Assembly: GCA_014871385.1 (NCBI GenBank)
Contig: CM026421.1
Location: forward strand, 10,863,128 to 10,927,127
Direction: 5' to 3'
Source: Ceratodon purpureus
Taxonomy: Eukaryota > Streptophyta > Bryopsida > Pseudoditrichales > Ditrichaceae
DNA length: 64,000 bases
Part shown: one piece after another, positions 35,360-47,456 of the stretch
Layout of the letters: the number at the start of each line of letters is the position of its first letter
Numbering within the stretch: the first letter of the stretch is position 1
Notes under the pieces: generated by a model
Database searches by the model: none
What the model saw: the letters and a program-made list of their open reading frames with translations, nothing else
Told to the model about the DNA's origin: nothing
Translations under genes and position numbers: made by a program

Positions 35360-35385
35360 CTGTCCGAAAATAGATGGTTCTACCT
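35360..35385. repeat. pogo terminal inverted repeat, right
   Basis: 26 bp, CTGTCCGAAAATAGATGGTT plus CTACCT, followed by TA. Exact inverse of the left repeat. Confidence 0.95.
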
Positions 35386-35580
35386 TATGACTGCGATACT
35401 GGTCTTAATAAGGGGCATTGCAGACAGCATATACTTGAAATTTCGTGTTTGAGTGGTAGTGCACTTAATGCATTCGTATCGTGGCTGTCTGGAATCGAGA
35501 AGTCGTAGTGTGAAATTTTCATCTGTAAATTTTCCTACGAGTTGGTGACAGTTATTTTGTTCAAATGGTCTGTGAGGCAG

Positions 35581-36251
35581 ATGCAGGAGTGCTTATCTCC
35601 TGCGCCGTGCAAGCCGACTGCCAAGGGTGCGAAAATTCCAGCAGCGTTGAGAGAAAGCACTGTAATCAGCAGCCCTGCTTTGATGCCGAAGGTTCCCAGA
35701 CCCTCTCCTGCCCGCAACAATCAACCAGCGAGCCAGAACCAAGTGGCTTCAAATCAAGTGCACTCCCAGGGTCAGGGCCAGGATCAGGGCAATGGAATAA
35801 AGAGGAAACTCAATCTAGATGTGCAATCTGGAGGGGTTGTTGAGAGCCTTATGAATGCGGCTGCGGCTGCGACTGACTCTACCGATACTGGAGTTAAGGT
35901 AGGCTAAGAAAATTATACAGTAATTGGTTCTTGGCAAGTGTAAATAAAGGACCGACGGCATGACTGGCATTTTTTCTAAAAGAGTTTTTTTTTGCGACAA
36001 ACTCTCTTAATGATCCATTGGGACTTCGCGTGTGACTGCTTGCAATGTACATCCTTGATTACACTTCTTTGGTATGCATCTGATGTGTTGACGTGGAGCT
36101 GTGTCAGGTCATTGTTAGAATGCGCCCGTTGAACAAGAAAGAGATTCTAGAGGAGGCTACGCAGGTGATTCAGAAACTGTCGCCGAATTCTCTATCATTA
36201 GCTGACCAGCAATTCACATATGACGCAGTAGCTGGCGAAAATGAGTCTCAG
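35581..36251 (+). CDS. Kinesin-12-like motor protein, 5' part only
   Basis: Two exons, 35581-35898 and 36108-36251, both in phase 0 with GT/AG joints (GTTAAG|GTAGGC; GTGTCAG|GTCATT). The first encodes a Pro/Ser/Gln-rich N-terminus (MPKVPRPSPARNNQ, then GQGQDQGNGIKRKLNLDV). The second starts the motor domain: VK|VIVRMRPLNKKE, then VIQKLSPNSLSLADQQFTYD and AVAGENESQ. This matches the first beta strands of plant phragmoplast kinesin-12 (PAKRP1/POK group). The next expected exon, with the P-loop GQTGSGKT, is not visible downstream on this strand. It is either beyond a very long intron that would contain the next gene and the gypsy cluster, or lost. The start is taken as the first ATG; the frame is open further upstream. 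Confidence 0.8.
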
Positions 36252-37459
36252 GTATGTATGGAATACTGAATACAAGTGGGAGAACGCTATTTCGCATGTA
36301 GGAAAAGTGGGTCCCGCCGCGCCGTCCAACGTGGCATGCCGCGCTGGCCCCCGCGTTTTCCCACGATCCGACGGTTCCGGTAAGTCGCGAGTGGAGTAAA
36401 ATCGCGATGTCACGTAACACTGGACTACCGAGACACCCCGTCGACCGAGACGCCGTGACACTGAACACTGCCCACTTCCGAGACACTGGAATCGAAAACC
36501 TGACCGCGAACTCAAAAAAACATGACGTCATAATTACGTCACAATCCCCATCGTCTTCTCCATTCCGATTAGGGCTTCCAGTGTCTCGTTAGAGCTTTGT
36601 CGTTGTGGGTAGAGGGGGAGTATGTGTGCATTCAGGTATCTCAAAGCACTAGGGACATTAGGGTTTAGTAGTGATTGCGTTAGGAATTATGACATGTTCT
36701 ATCATTGAATTGCATTGTACTCTCCGTGTCGAAGCTGTCGCGTCTCGCCGTTTTGGATTCGACTACATCATTCAACAATTAATGTGCAAATCGCTCTGGA
36801 ATTGACCCCTTTCGAAACGCGCAGGCGCAGAGCTTTGAAGGTGTTAGGGGTTTCACTTACGAGCATTTCGCGGCATGGAGGTAATTGGTCTTGGGTTTTG
36901 TTGTCGTCTCTTCGTTGTTTCTTCGTTTTCAAGGCGGTTGCGCTCGCGGGATGGACTTGTACTGTACTCACCTGTCTAACATTCGCATTGTCAGCAGGGG
37001 CTCCCTGGAGACACCCATCCACGAGCGCTCTATATTCTGGAGCATTCCAAGGTAATTTTTTTTCGCATAGAAACTCTGTTTATGTCATTTTAGAGCTTCG
37101 TTAGGGTTTACTGAAATTTCTAGTCCGATTGGGAATGCAATGTTGTTTTCCTCGTACAATGCGTTTAGGGTTTACAGCTACTAATCTAGGAGCTCCTTAC
37201 GGTTTAGGATTAGGATGTTAATGTGATTTTACATTAGCCACATTTCTACCACTACAATCTTGCTCGCACTCTTCTAACTACTAAGCTCGACAGGGACGAC
37301 GTCGAAAGCACCGAGCAGGATTGGTAATACCATCCCGTGCTATGCCCACATAGCTGCGGCGCTTGTATTGGGGTCGTCAATAAGTTTCGTTTCCTTAGTT
37401 TCTTCCCTGCTGGTTGTCCGAAGTGTGGGTCATCTACGCAGGTCTACAAGGCTGAAGAC
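36252..37459. other. Intron or intergenic region upstream of the three-exon orphan gene
   Basis: A sharp change from AT-rich to GC-rich occurs near 36300 (GTCCCGCCGCGCCGTCC). Several AGGGTTTA words follow (about 36660, 37105, 37167), a motif common in plant 5' regions. Small exons of the downstream gene may lie here; an acceptor (CTACGCAG) abuts 37441. No long ORF is convincing. Confidence 0.4.
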
Positions 37460-40400
37460 ATGGAGGAGGAACCGGTGACACTGAGAAGCAAGATTTATGG
37501 GATCTGTTACGAAGTCCAGTATCCAAGTAGAAGGCGTGCTGAAGAGCTCCAGGCCGAGTTTGCAACCGCGGCGAAGGGGAAGGTTAAACCAGGCGGGACG
37601 AGAAAGTATTTTGTTTGCATCCATTGTGGTCGCGACTCTTTCAGTAACAAGATGATGCTCAACCGCCACAGATACGTAGAAGGCTGTGACGGGGCAAAGC
37701 ATCCGGATGGTTCCCGTGCGTTACTCTTACCCTACCCTGATTTCAAACGTGGGGAGGGTAAGAGGGTTGAGGTGTTGGGGAAGGTTACTGTAGAGGCGCA
37801 GAAGAAGACTGCATCGGCTGCTGCGAAGTCCGAGAAGGGAGTGGATGCGACAGTGAAGAAGAGTACGATGGAGCAACCGGCTATGGGGGAAGGGTCTCTC
37901 AATGCTGTTGGGGATGGAATTCGTGGACGACGGTTGGAAAGGAACAGCGGCACCGGGTACAAGATTACTCCTGCACCTGATATTATCTGCGGGAAGGTGT
38001 GTGAATCGGATGCAGGGGGAGATGGAGGGGGTGATGGGCATAAGAAGCGGAAGACTACACCAACGGGGGCTGCCCCTCCGTTCCGTAGTTGCCGTAAATC
38101 TGTGTCGAAGGGGTCCCCGAAGCATAGAGTCACGGGGTCAGAGGAAGTTCGGGAGCAGTGTCACGAGGACGTTGATGATACGCGAGACACTCCGGAGGAA
38201 GGAGACCAGGATGTCGTCGAGGGAGGTAAGAGGAAAAGGTCTGTGGCTTTTCGGTTAGAGGCTGTACAGAATCTAGTGCCAGCCCAGAATGCACCCAAAC
38301 AGGACATACGGGTGACAGGGAAGGATATTCACAGAGGAGTTGATGCCCGGGTGAAGGGCCTACCAGTTGGGAATTGTGATACTAATGCTCAACGTCAACT
38401 CTCTCCGAGTGAGGACGAGGCGGTGCTGTCACCTACATTACGGGAGGTTTTGCCGGGGAATGGCAACTCCAAGAAGGCTGACCAGAGTTTTCATGTCGCC
38501 TATCAAGAGCCAGGTGGACATCGCGGGAAGAAGCAGAAGAAGAGTTCGTACGACGCCGACGCTGAGGTAAGCGATAAGCAACGGGCAATAGATACTTTAA
38601 GAGATAGATTTACTAAAGTTGTTCAAAGTGTTCTTCGAGGGCCCCATAGTGTGTACTACTCTAGAAAATGTAGTGGTTTAGGTTGTAATAGTGACTGTAG
38701 CGCCTGTGATTTGCATCATCCCTTTTGTGACACTGGGGACGGCGTAATAGATAGTGTTACATTGCAGGATCACTGTATAGGGGGGTCAGATACCATACAG
38801 TGTCACAGTGACGGTGTAGCGGAGGAGGAGAATGTTGTACCTGATACACCATTTCAGAATGTTCCTGTACGGGATACGGAATGTACTCTAGAAAGAATCA
38901 GCGCGGAACATGTCTGGGTTGATGATATACAGAGTGTGACGGACATTCAAGAGTACTGGGCAAACGGGAAGGGGTCTAGGGATCCATTTGCCTTTTTCCC
39001 GGAAGCGTTTCAGAGGTTCACTCTACGTGCTAAACTTATGAATGACTTAGAGGAGAAAACCGTGACAAAAATATGTAAAGAAGCCAAATCTGCACAACGG
39101 ATTAGGCCCCCTCCAGTGTGTCCAGTGGAACCCCGACGACCTGGTCTGTACTACCTCCGGGACATAGGGGGGGATGTGACACTGCCCTGGGTTTGGGAGT
39201 GTCACAGTGGTGACGACTTTCTGGAGAAGTGGGAAAAAGCAGTCAGAGACAAAGAGTTCAGGGAGAAGCTGCCTCACTGTACGTATTGGTGGAGTCGCAA
39301 GAAGGTAAGTTGCACGTATCAGTGACATTGATTTCATTGTTTTTTTAATGTGCTTCGAAATAAGACTCCCCAGATATTGATGCACTCTAATATATAGATA
39401 AATGGTACAGGGGGACAAGAAGAGTCCACTGGCGAAAGACGTCGTCGACGAAGTCACGAAAGCCATAGACGCGCTTGTTGAAAGCGTGGAAGATGGGACA
39501 CCATATGCAGATCTCGACGCACTGAAGCTCTACATACAGTGGACGATTGATTATGGCAAATACGAGGAAGCGTTGACTAAGTATAAGGAGGACTTGCGTG
39601 CGGCTGAGGCGAATCGAGAGGCAGCGGCGGTAACGGAATTCAGATGTACGAACGGGAGACTGTTTGAAGAAGTCCGGTGGGATTGGTCCCCCATATGGCA
39701 GGTATTAGCAGTGGAGGAGGGAATTCTGTCTACTCTCCCGACCCTACCGTGGCGTCACGATGGTGAGAGTCTTTCCCTATACTACGTCTATGTCAGTACA
39801 GTAAACATTCGTAGAATATCAGAGTATTTTTTGGCGTGCGTCTTTGACTGAAAATTATATTCTCTGGCCGGAACAGGAGAGGAAGCCGCTCATGTGCGCC
39901 GAATACTATGCGGTGATAGATTAGAGGCGTTGACACCCCCTCCGCTAATTTATATTTTCCGTGTACTCTTCAAATGCCATTATGGCGAATTCAGAGTACT
40001 CTCTTGTCCGAGGTACGGACTGACGAGGGAGGTAATATCCGAGGAGTGCCATAGGGGTATAAATATTCAACGAGCGTTGTCTACATTCATAGCGGAAGGT
40101 CCTTATCAGTACTCACGGATAGGGTTTGTTCTGGGAGTGACATACCGCTTACAGATTCTACAGGATGTGGATAAGATAAATGGTGGTGACGGCGAGGAGA
40201 TTATTCAGGAGGTACTGCTGCGGGTGCGGAGAGTGCGGGTTAGGGCATTGCAGGACCTAGCCTTGTCTCATGCTACGGTATTTACGGGAGCGTGGACAGC
40301 AATGACTCATGAGTTCTGGCCAGAGATCGCTCATACGTGGGATCAGGTCTTGCGAAGGAGGGAAGAACGTGATGTCCGTTACGCGATAGGCGCAGATAAT

Positions 40401-40784
40401 CCTACGCAGGATTCCCGTGTTATCACTTTGCGTAAGGAGATTCAGGAGAGAATTACAGAAGTAGGAGACACCATCATTCACGAGGATAAAGCACTCTGGG
40501 AGCTGTGCAGTAGAGAGTTCAAGCCTCCGGAGTCCCAACGTCCTAGTGTCACGAACTCTGTTGCAGGATTGTTTCAGGACCCACACAGTGAGGAAGAGAA
40601 ACCAGTACCTGCGGAAGTTATACGAGATTCATCGAATGGAGAGAACGTGAAGGAGGACAGTCGTGACACCGGGGAGGAAGTCCAGGCTGTCGTTTCCGTA
40701 CTTCCGCAGGCGCTAACTCTGTCACACTGTGACACTGTTGTTCACACGGATGACTGTTACCACACAAGTGGCGGCCCGAACTGA
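37460..40784 (+). CDS. Orphan protein with one Cys/His finger, three exons, 1034 aa
   Basis: Exons 37460-39304, 39411-39762 and 39877-40784, with GT/AG joints (AAG|GTAAGT; GATG|GTGAGA) and matching phases, total 3105 nt. The start is ATG 37460, but the frame is open back to 37337 and an acceptor lies at 37440, so an upstream exon is possible. Near the N-terminus CIHCGRDSF ... NRHRYVEGC looks like a single C2HC finger. A long Lys/Gly/Asp-rich low-complexity region follows with nuclear-type KKRKTT and KRKRS stretches, then a Cys-rich patch (CSGLGCNSDCSACDLHHPFC). The C-terminal half is globular (YYLRDIGGDVTLPWVWECHS; WKLYIQW-type helices). No known family is recognised. A nuclear role is inference. 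The last ten codons may come from an adjoining LTR. Confidence 0.65.
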
Positions 40785-41422
40785 AGTCGAGGACGGCATC
40801 AACGGGCCACGACTCCCAGTCTCTACGGTCTCCAGGGACGGCAACCATAGTATAGAAGTCTAGGTTTTAGTCGCCAAAGCTCTCTCTCTGATTTCATCTC
40901 TGAACTAGGAGCTAGGTTTCAGACTCTCTCTAGGCCACGGCCGTGAGCAAGAGTCTATTTTGTATTCCTGAAACTCTGTTTCTTTGGACGACCTTTAATG
41001 GAAAAGACTCTGCCTTGCTAAAAATCTACTGTATCCAGAATCCCCTGCTTACTGCTCTTGCTTTCTCTTGCATCCTTCCTTCACTGTCTTCTCTTCTGCT
41101 CTTTCTTGCATTCAACCCCTCATCTTTTCCCTGAACCACGAAGTGCCTCCTCTCTATACGCTGACCCCGCTGAATCCTGAAACACCAAGGACTTTCTACA
41201 CTGTCTCTAGCTCCGAGGACCCCAAGGGACCAAGGACCCCTCGTCTCCTCGCTGAACTAACCCTAACGGTTGGAAGTCCGGCTCCCCTGATATCCGGTAA
41301 GGTGATCCGGGTATACCCGTGCCCTGCCGGTTTTCACATATCAACCCACTTGTCCAAACTCGACCCCCGTACACTTAGACTCTCCCCTGATCATTGCCTC
41401 CATAGGACCTCCACGGCTAACA
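40755..41422 (+). repeat. Tentative 5' LTR of the gag-protease gypsy remnant
   Basis: The sequence directly before a primer-binding-site-like stretch ends GGCTAACA. About 668 bp upstream a TGTTACCAC could be the matching left end. No second LTR is present in the window to confirm these limits. Confidence 0.3.
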
Positions 41423-41423
41423 T

Positions 41424-43776
41424 TTTGGCGACCATGCTGGGGATGGAAATTTGATCTAGGGGAGATCGAGACCAACGTCAAAACATGCCTCCAAGGAAAG
41501 TCGCTGCTTAAGCAGCTCGAATTACTGAGGGCGAAGAAGCAACAGTTCAAGATGACATCGACGCCACCAAAGAATTCTTACAATGGATGAGACAACAGAT
41601 GATCGACTTGGCCGCAAAAAATGATGCATTAAATGCCAAGCTGGCCACTTTAAGTGAGCAGTACCAAAACTTGCAAGGAAGCCGTTCTCAAGAACCACTA
41701 GCCGAGCTACCCTTAGACCACGCTGGACAAACCTCACAGGTCCCAGGAGGGGTATTACCTTCAGCCACGCTACCTCGGAGAAATCCTACGGCAGCAACAT
41801 CACAGAGTCTGGGCAGTCATGACAATCATACCAAGCTGCCAAAGATACAATATCCCGTGTTCGATGACACTGGCGACCCAGACTGGCATATTAGGCGATT
41901 CAAGGTCATCGCTAGAACCAACGGCGTGACCAACCCAGCAGACTTGCAAAACATTTTTGGAACCACGCTGCAAGGAAATCACATAAATTGGTATATTGAT
42001 TTTGAGACAGATCATCCCCATTCCACTTGGGAAGAAATGGAAACTAGTTTCCTACAAAAATTTAGAAAATTAAAGACAAGTTCGGAGATTCTCAGGGCAC
42101 TAGGTAGCATCACCCAAGGCAAGGAGGAGCCGGTAGACAAGTTCTATGATCGGTTTAAACAACTGGCCGATAAACTTAGCCAGAAACCTGAAGAAGACTA
42201 CTTGTGCGAATGGTTTAAAAAAGGGCTACTACCATGGATACAACAAGGCATTGTCATCCGCGGGGTCAAAACTCTCCAAGACATTCTCGGTGCCGCCAAC
42301 GACATCAGCAGAGAGCTAGGGGCTCTCCAAAAGTTGCAAACCCCGCTCCTACCCTTACCGGTTTTTCGGACAGATACCAGAGTCGCCGCGGCACCATGCA
42401 ACACATGCAGCAAGATACATCCAGGTCGGTGCTGGTTCGCAACTAGCACACCACGCCCGGAAGAAGGCCGACGACCTAGACCCACCGCTGCCGCCATGCA
42501 GGCTGAAGAAATTGGGGTAGACGCATTTCAGCCCGGTCGAAATGACGCGTGTTGGGAATGCGGATCACTGCACCATAGACGGGGACAATGCCCGGTATTA
42601 CGCCAACGATGGGCCACGGCGGCCTCACCTCAGTCAGACACACCAGGGGCACCACCGCTACCAAGAAGAGGGGGCGTCACTATCAGCGAAATACCCGGTG
42701 CCGAGGCCAAGATAGCAGCCATTACAACCGCCGCGGTGTCAACAAGATCTAAAGCAGTCCCCGCTGAAAAAACCACTGACCACGCCATAGAGCCCAGGAA
42801 GCCATTTCCAGCCAATCATTGGGAACGGTTGCACCAGATCCGTCGCAGTTTACAAGACGAATTAGAAACACCACTAACGTCGGATCTACAGCAAGTTATA
42901 GATAGTACTAACGTTACTATCACGCTGTCCAAACTGATTCAGTTAAGTCCTGAGCTACAAAAATATCTACAGCAGGCAGCATTACCCACACCAACCAGGG
43001 AACCAACCACCATTGAAGTCAACACAACAACCTTGGATCCGGACGCCGCGGTCATTCACATGCAACTAGGACAGTTCGAATTAACTAATGTCCTGGTTGA
43101 CGGCGGATCCAGAGTCAACGTCATGAGTAACCAGCTCCGAGAAAATCTTGGCCTTCCGATGCCAAAAGCCGCCAAATTCATACTCACGATGGCAAATGAC
43201 GCTCCTGTCACACCAATGGGAATATTGTCGTCGGTGGCCATCACCACCCACGGAGTAACAACACCAGCAACCTTTGTTATCATATCGATGCCTGAACGAA
43301 GCAATTTTCCGGTCATCTTAGGACGCCCTTGGTTGCGGGATATGAACGCCATCCATGACTGGTCTAGGAACCAAATCCGTATTCAACATCAAGGACGAAC
43401 CATAGTCATACCTGTCGACAGTTGCGTCACTCGAGCCAAAGCGGATCAGATTAGGAACCATGCTGGCACTAATTGGCTCCAAGGACTATTGCAAGAACAG
43501 GAGGCCTTGGTCTTCCAAGCCGACCCTGATCTCGTACCTCTTGCAGAAATTCATCTCGCCAGTCTAGTACCCGAACCAGACAAATTGGACATCCCTGTTC
43601 ACTTTACACAAGAGATAAAGGAAACAGTCACGATCAATGCGCCACCCGCTGTCCAGACATTAAAGGATCAGACAGAAAATGGATGGTCACATGGAGCCAA
43701 GGATAAAGTAGAGCTGGTCAATTTAGGGACAGCCGCGGACCCCAAGTTCATCAAAATAAATGCAGAGGCACCAGCA
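41424..43776 (+). mobile_element. Ty3/gypsy remnant (primer site, gag, protease)
   Basis: Starts with TTTTGGCGACCATGCTGGGG, a primer-binding-site-like stretch, then a gag-protease region from about 41587. It includes a Retrotrans_gag-type core (WYIDFETDHPHSTWEEMETS; FLQKFRKLKTSSEILR), a CCHC-like knuckle (CWECGSLHHRRGQC) and a gypsy aspartic protease (LVDGGSRVNVM, then VILGRPWL). Reverse transcriptase, RNase H and integrase are absent: the element is cut off at 43776, exactly where a reversed LTR of another family begins. It is a broken fossil of a lineage different from the 49-62 kb element. Confidence 0.8.
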
Positions 43777-46700
43777 TGTAGCACGACGTGGTATCCGTAT
43801 TCCTCCGGAAGGCACTTAATTCACACTAAATACCCTCCAAAGTGAACCACTCCGTGTTCGTTCCCACGAAGACCTATAGTTTTCTTCCTTTTAGATCCTA
43901 ACGGAAATCACCACCAGTGTCCGACCGTATTCCGTCTTACAACCGGTTGGCCGAACCCGGTAGTTTTTGCCTCGTTCCTATTTTCCGGCTTTTTAGACTA
44001 GTGGCCGGTTCCCACTGATCCGTCTATCCTTTCAAGTGGCTGGATTTTCCACCGTCCCGTGACTTAAAGTGGCTGGACTCCCCACTGTTCCTATTTACCA
44101 CTCAAGAAGTGGTGTAATAATCCTTCCGTACGGCTAGGTACCGGTCCGGATAGCTACTCAGTGCCGGTTATGAATACGGAAATCATACTACAATGACATC
44201 ACCTTACGGCTGCACAGTATTCGACTATACTATCTCCCTTCCGGATTGGTTCGCAGTTGGACATTCGGCTTTTATCCCATCTACAGGAAGCGACTGGTCC
44301 GTTTCCGGATCCCGGTGTACACACGGTTCGCCGTGTCCTTGAGACTACCAGCCCTGCTGCAGTACGTCTCCCCTTCCCTACGGACTCCTTCCGGGACTGG
44401 AAACCGTCAACACTCGACGCTCGACACCTCCCTAGTCTCTCCGGGCGCTCTCCGGATTATTCCACTGTTCAACACTCCTCCGGAACACTACTGAAGACAA
44501 TAATACCAGCAAACCATACGGCAACGGACCCGTCAGCAGCCGGTTGACACAACAAATTCAAAAGTATATTCCCAACTGCAATCAACAAAACGGCGTACAA
44601 AAACAAGGCCCCGGCCTTGGAAAAACGTCCAGCTTAAATACTAAACCTATCGATTCCTAAGGCGACCAAGTGGCCCATCGAGATCCAGAAATTCCGGATC
44701 TTGGATCCGGGAATCCCGGACCGGTGGCCGCCTTCTATTCCTAGTTACTGCCGCTATCTATCCGGATCGGTAGCCGGGTGCACTGGAGCCCCATCGTTAG
44801 TCGCTGCCATTTTATCCGGTCCTTATCCTAACTTCTACTCCTTGTGCTTATCGAACCGGGGACTGTGCCGGGTTCCATCCATCCGTTCCTTCTTCTGTAC
44901 CCTCTTCAGCTTCTTCAACGAGGGGCCTTCTTCCGGAGCATCAGAGGCCGACGGTTCGCTGGACTTCCGGGATCGTTCTGCTTGAACCGCCGGGGATGGA
45001 GATCGTGCCGCCACCGGAACCACGCTGAGATCCACCTGGAGCTTTTCCGGAGATCCCTGTACCGGCATAAAGCCTTCCGGTGGTGGTCCTTGGTCCGGTT
45101 CCAAAGGGATGTTTCCGGGGTTAACAGTCTCGATTCCAGCCAAATTGGGCAGAGTGTGCAGACTGCTCAAGGTATCCGGGATAGGCTCCTCCAGCGGATG
45201 TCCTACCTCCTGTTGGGCTGACCGGATGGTCGACCGTATCGGAGAGGCTGGAGGTGGCACCGGCGCCGGTTCCCTGGGTGGGGACGGTGGTCTGGGCCCC
45301 TCCCGATCTGCCGGTGGCTCTGATGACGGACCGGCCTTTGCGGAACTGATGATCTCCACCATGTTCTTCATCTGCACCCAAATGTCCCTCATCACCTGCG
45401 TCCGGTCGTGCATGAACTTTATAATCTTTTTGACAGTCGGATCCGGCTGACGGGTCAAGAAGGCTTAGTAAACAGCGCACTGATTGGCCACATCCACCGG
45501 AAGGGCTAAAGTGGCATTGATCTCGACGACCGACCGGATGGCCTCGGCTGCCCGGTCACGGGCGTCACTGTAATCCTTCTCGGCATCACGCACTTCCTCC
45601 TCGAGCTTCAGAATCCTCTCCCGGTACTTCTGTAGCCGGTCCATGTGCTTGTTCTGGAGACCGGCCAAGTCCCGGTTCTTGCGAAGAATATTCAGGCATT
45701 CCTCCAACCGGTCCGAACCCGTAAGGGCAATTACCTCCGTAGCCAACTGGCCCTCCGTCTGCCTAGTCGACTGTAGGAACCGAGCATACGTCGTCATCTG
45801 CTCCGAAAGGTTAACTAAGTCCTGGCACGGGTCCCCGGTGTGCTCCGGTGGTCCGGTGGGCTGTTGGGCTTCCGTGTTCAAGGTTCGCTTGGCCGGGGTG
45901 GGAGTCCGAGGTGATCCGGATGGCTGTCCCTTCTCCGGGCTGGGACGGGGTCTCTTAGCCGGCGTGGGGGAGACCTCGATAACATCATCATCATCGTCCT
46001 GATCGGACACCTCTTCCGGTTCGGCGCACTGCTGTATGCTTTTGATTTCATCGTACTCCCGGATCTCCTTAGGACTCAACAGCCCCTTGTGACGGTAGAG
46101 GTGAATGAGGAAAGACGGAAGGCAGGTGGCCTACTTCTTGGTCTTCCGGAGATTGGCTACCTGCCGGTCGACTATCGTCTTCATCATGACGCCCCAGTCT
46201 ACCGTGAATTCACCGATCATGGCCCCAATGAAAACGGACGCCCACTTGATGGTTATCCGTTTGGGCTTTTCCGGATGGAAAATAGGGTTCATAAACCCTA
46301 CGACTCTCCGGGCCTCCGGATTCGTGATGTCCTCCAGCTCCCATCCTTCTCTTGGGTCTCCGGACCCCTTGATATACCCCCATACAAAGTCCCGGGTCTC
46401 CGGTGTCGAGATCTCTCCAGAGTTCTTGAAACCATACGTCTCCCTCGAGAGTTGTGCCGTCCACTTATCCGGCTCTCCCCGGATGGTTCCTCGATTCTCG
46501 GGATTCTTGACGAGGATCTCCTGGGCCGGAAGGGCATGTTTCCAACCCCATGCCTTGTCCAGTAGGACCTCACAGCCCATGGTTTCTAAGGCGGTCCGGA
46601 GGAGCTCCTGCTCCCCCTCGTCTGCTGGCATCAACGGCATGACCCGTTGTACCCTAACCAACTGTCCTTCCTCCGCCGGTTCCTTCCCCTTTCTACCCAT

Positions 46701-47456
46701 TCTGCTAAGTCCTCTTCACCGTCACTCCGGTAACACCTGTACGCACGATCCTCACCACAATCCCTCACCTAACGGAAACACTTCCGTCTCACCGTCTCTC
46801 TCCTACCGTCCAACCCTAACTGCGCCCTTCGCCGTGGAACACAAGGACCCTGCGTGCCACAAAATGACAAAAAGAAAGGAGGAGCACGGCTGTTCTTCCT
46901 CCTTTTATACCTGCCCTCACGCCCACCCGTTCGTAGCTCATCATGACGGACGGTCGTAGCCTTTCATCATTGGACGGTCGCGACCGGCGGCGTTTTAATG
47001 GTTGCAGCCTTCTCCCCTCGTGCGTTGTACCTTTTGGTGGTTATCCTTAAGTCTGCAGTGTCAGGGTTCTGTCATACGGACGGTGCTCCCACTCCTCCCC
47101 CGCAGACAACCGGATCGCACCCGGCTGTCCTTCCGGTTCTCTTATTTATTCGGCCAACCGTCTTAACCGGTTGTTTCACTTATCGACTTAGTACTTCCGT
47201 ATTTCTAACATAAAATTTTTAAATTTTTATCATTTTCCTACCGGAATTAGTATTCCGGTGTGTCAACCGTGGAAATCACTTTCCACATTACCCCTTTTTC
47301 ACTCGTGAGCGTCCTCGCGAACGTCATCCGGTCTGTACAGTTTGACCCAGGATCCATTCACTCTAGTGTCCATTGGGTAGCCTTCTAGATCTGGAAGTTG
47401 TAATGACCCATTGGAATAAATTTTATCAACCCGGAACGGTCCCATCCAGCGAGTAG
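43777..47456 (-). mobile_element. Broken Ty3/gypsy relic: one reversed LTR plus the 3' end of pol
   Basis: 43777-47287 is a reverse-orientation LTR (TGTAGCACGACGTGG ... TTTCCACA on the plus strand) homologous along its length to the LTRs at 49075-52590 and 58456-61971, though clearly diverged. 47288-47456 is homologous to the last ~170 bp of pol (on the minus strand GPFRVDKIYSNGSLQLPDLE). The rest of the element is gone and the homology ends next to a GAGAGCG heptamer cluster. The ORF inside the LTR is degraded, with roughly two or three interruptions. It is an older member of the family, and its position at the cut end of the gag-protease remnant suggests nested insertion followed by deletion. 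Confidence 0.9.

Larger units (their letters stand above)
31430..35385 (-). mobile_element. pogo/Tigger-type DNA transposon, apparently complete
   Basis: Perfect 26-bp terminal inverted repeats, AGGTAGAACCATCTATTTTC plus GGACAG, lie at 31430-31455 and (inverted) 35360-35385. They are flanked by the TA dinucleotide target duplication at 31428-31429 and 35386-35387, the hallmark of the Tc1/mariner superfamily. The 3956-bp element carries one long transposase ORF on the minus strand. TIR identity and the open frame point to recent insertion. It lies about 190 bp upstream of the first kinesin exon. Confidence 0.95.

Noticed and set aside
46089-46959. Plus-strand frames across the reversed LTR relic, and minus-strand frames across the two young LTRs
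   Set aside because: Mirror-strand shadows of the LTR ORF with identical patterns in each copy.
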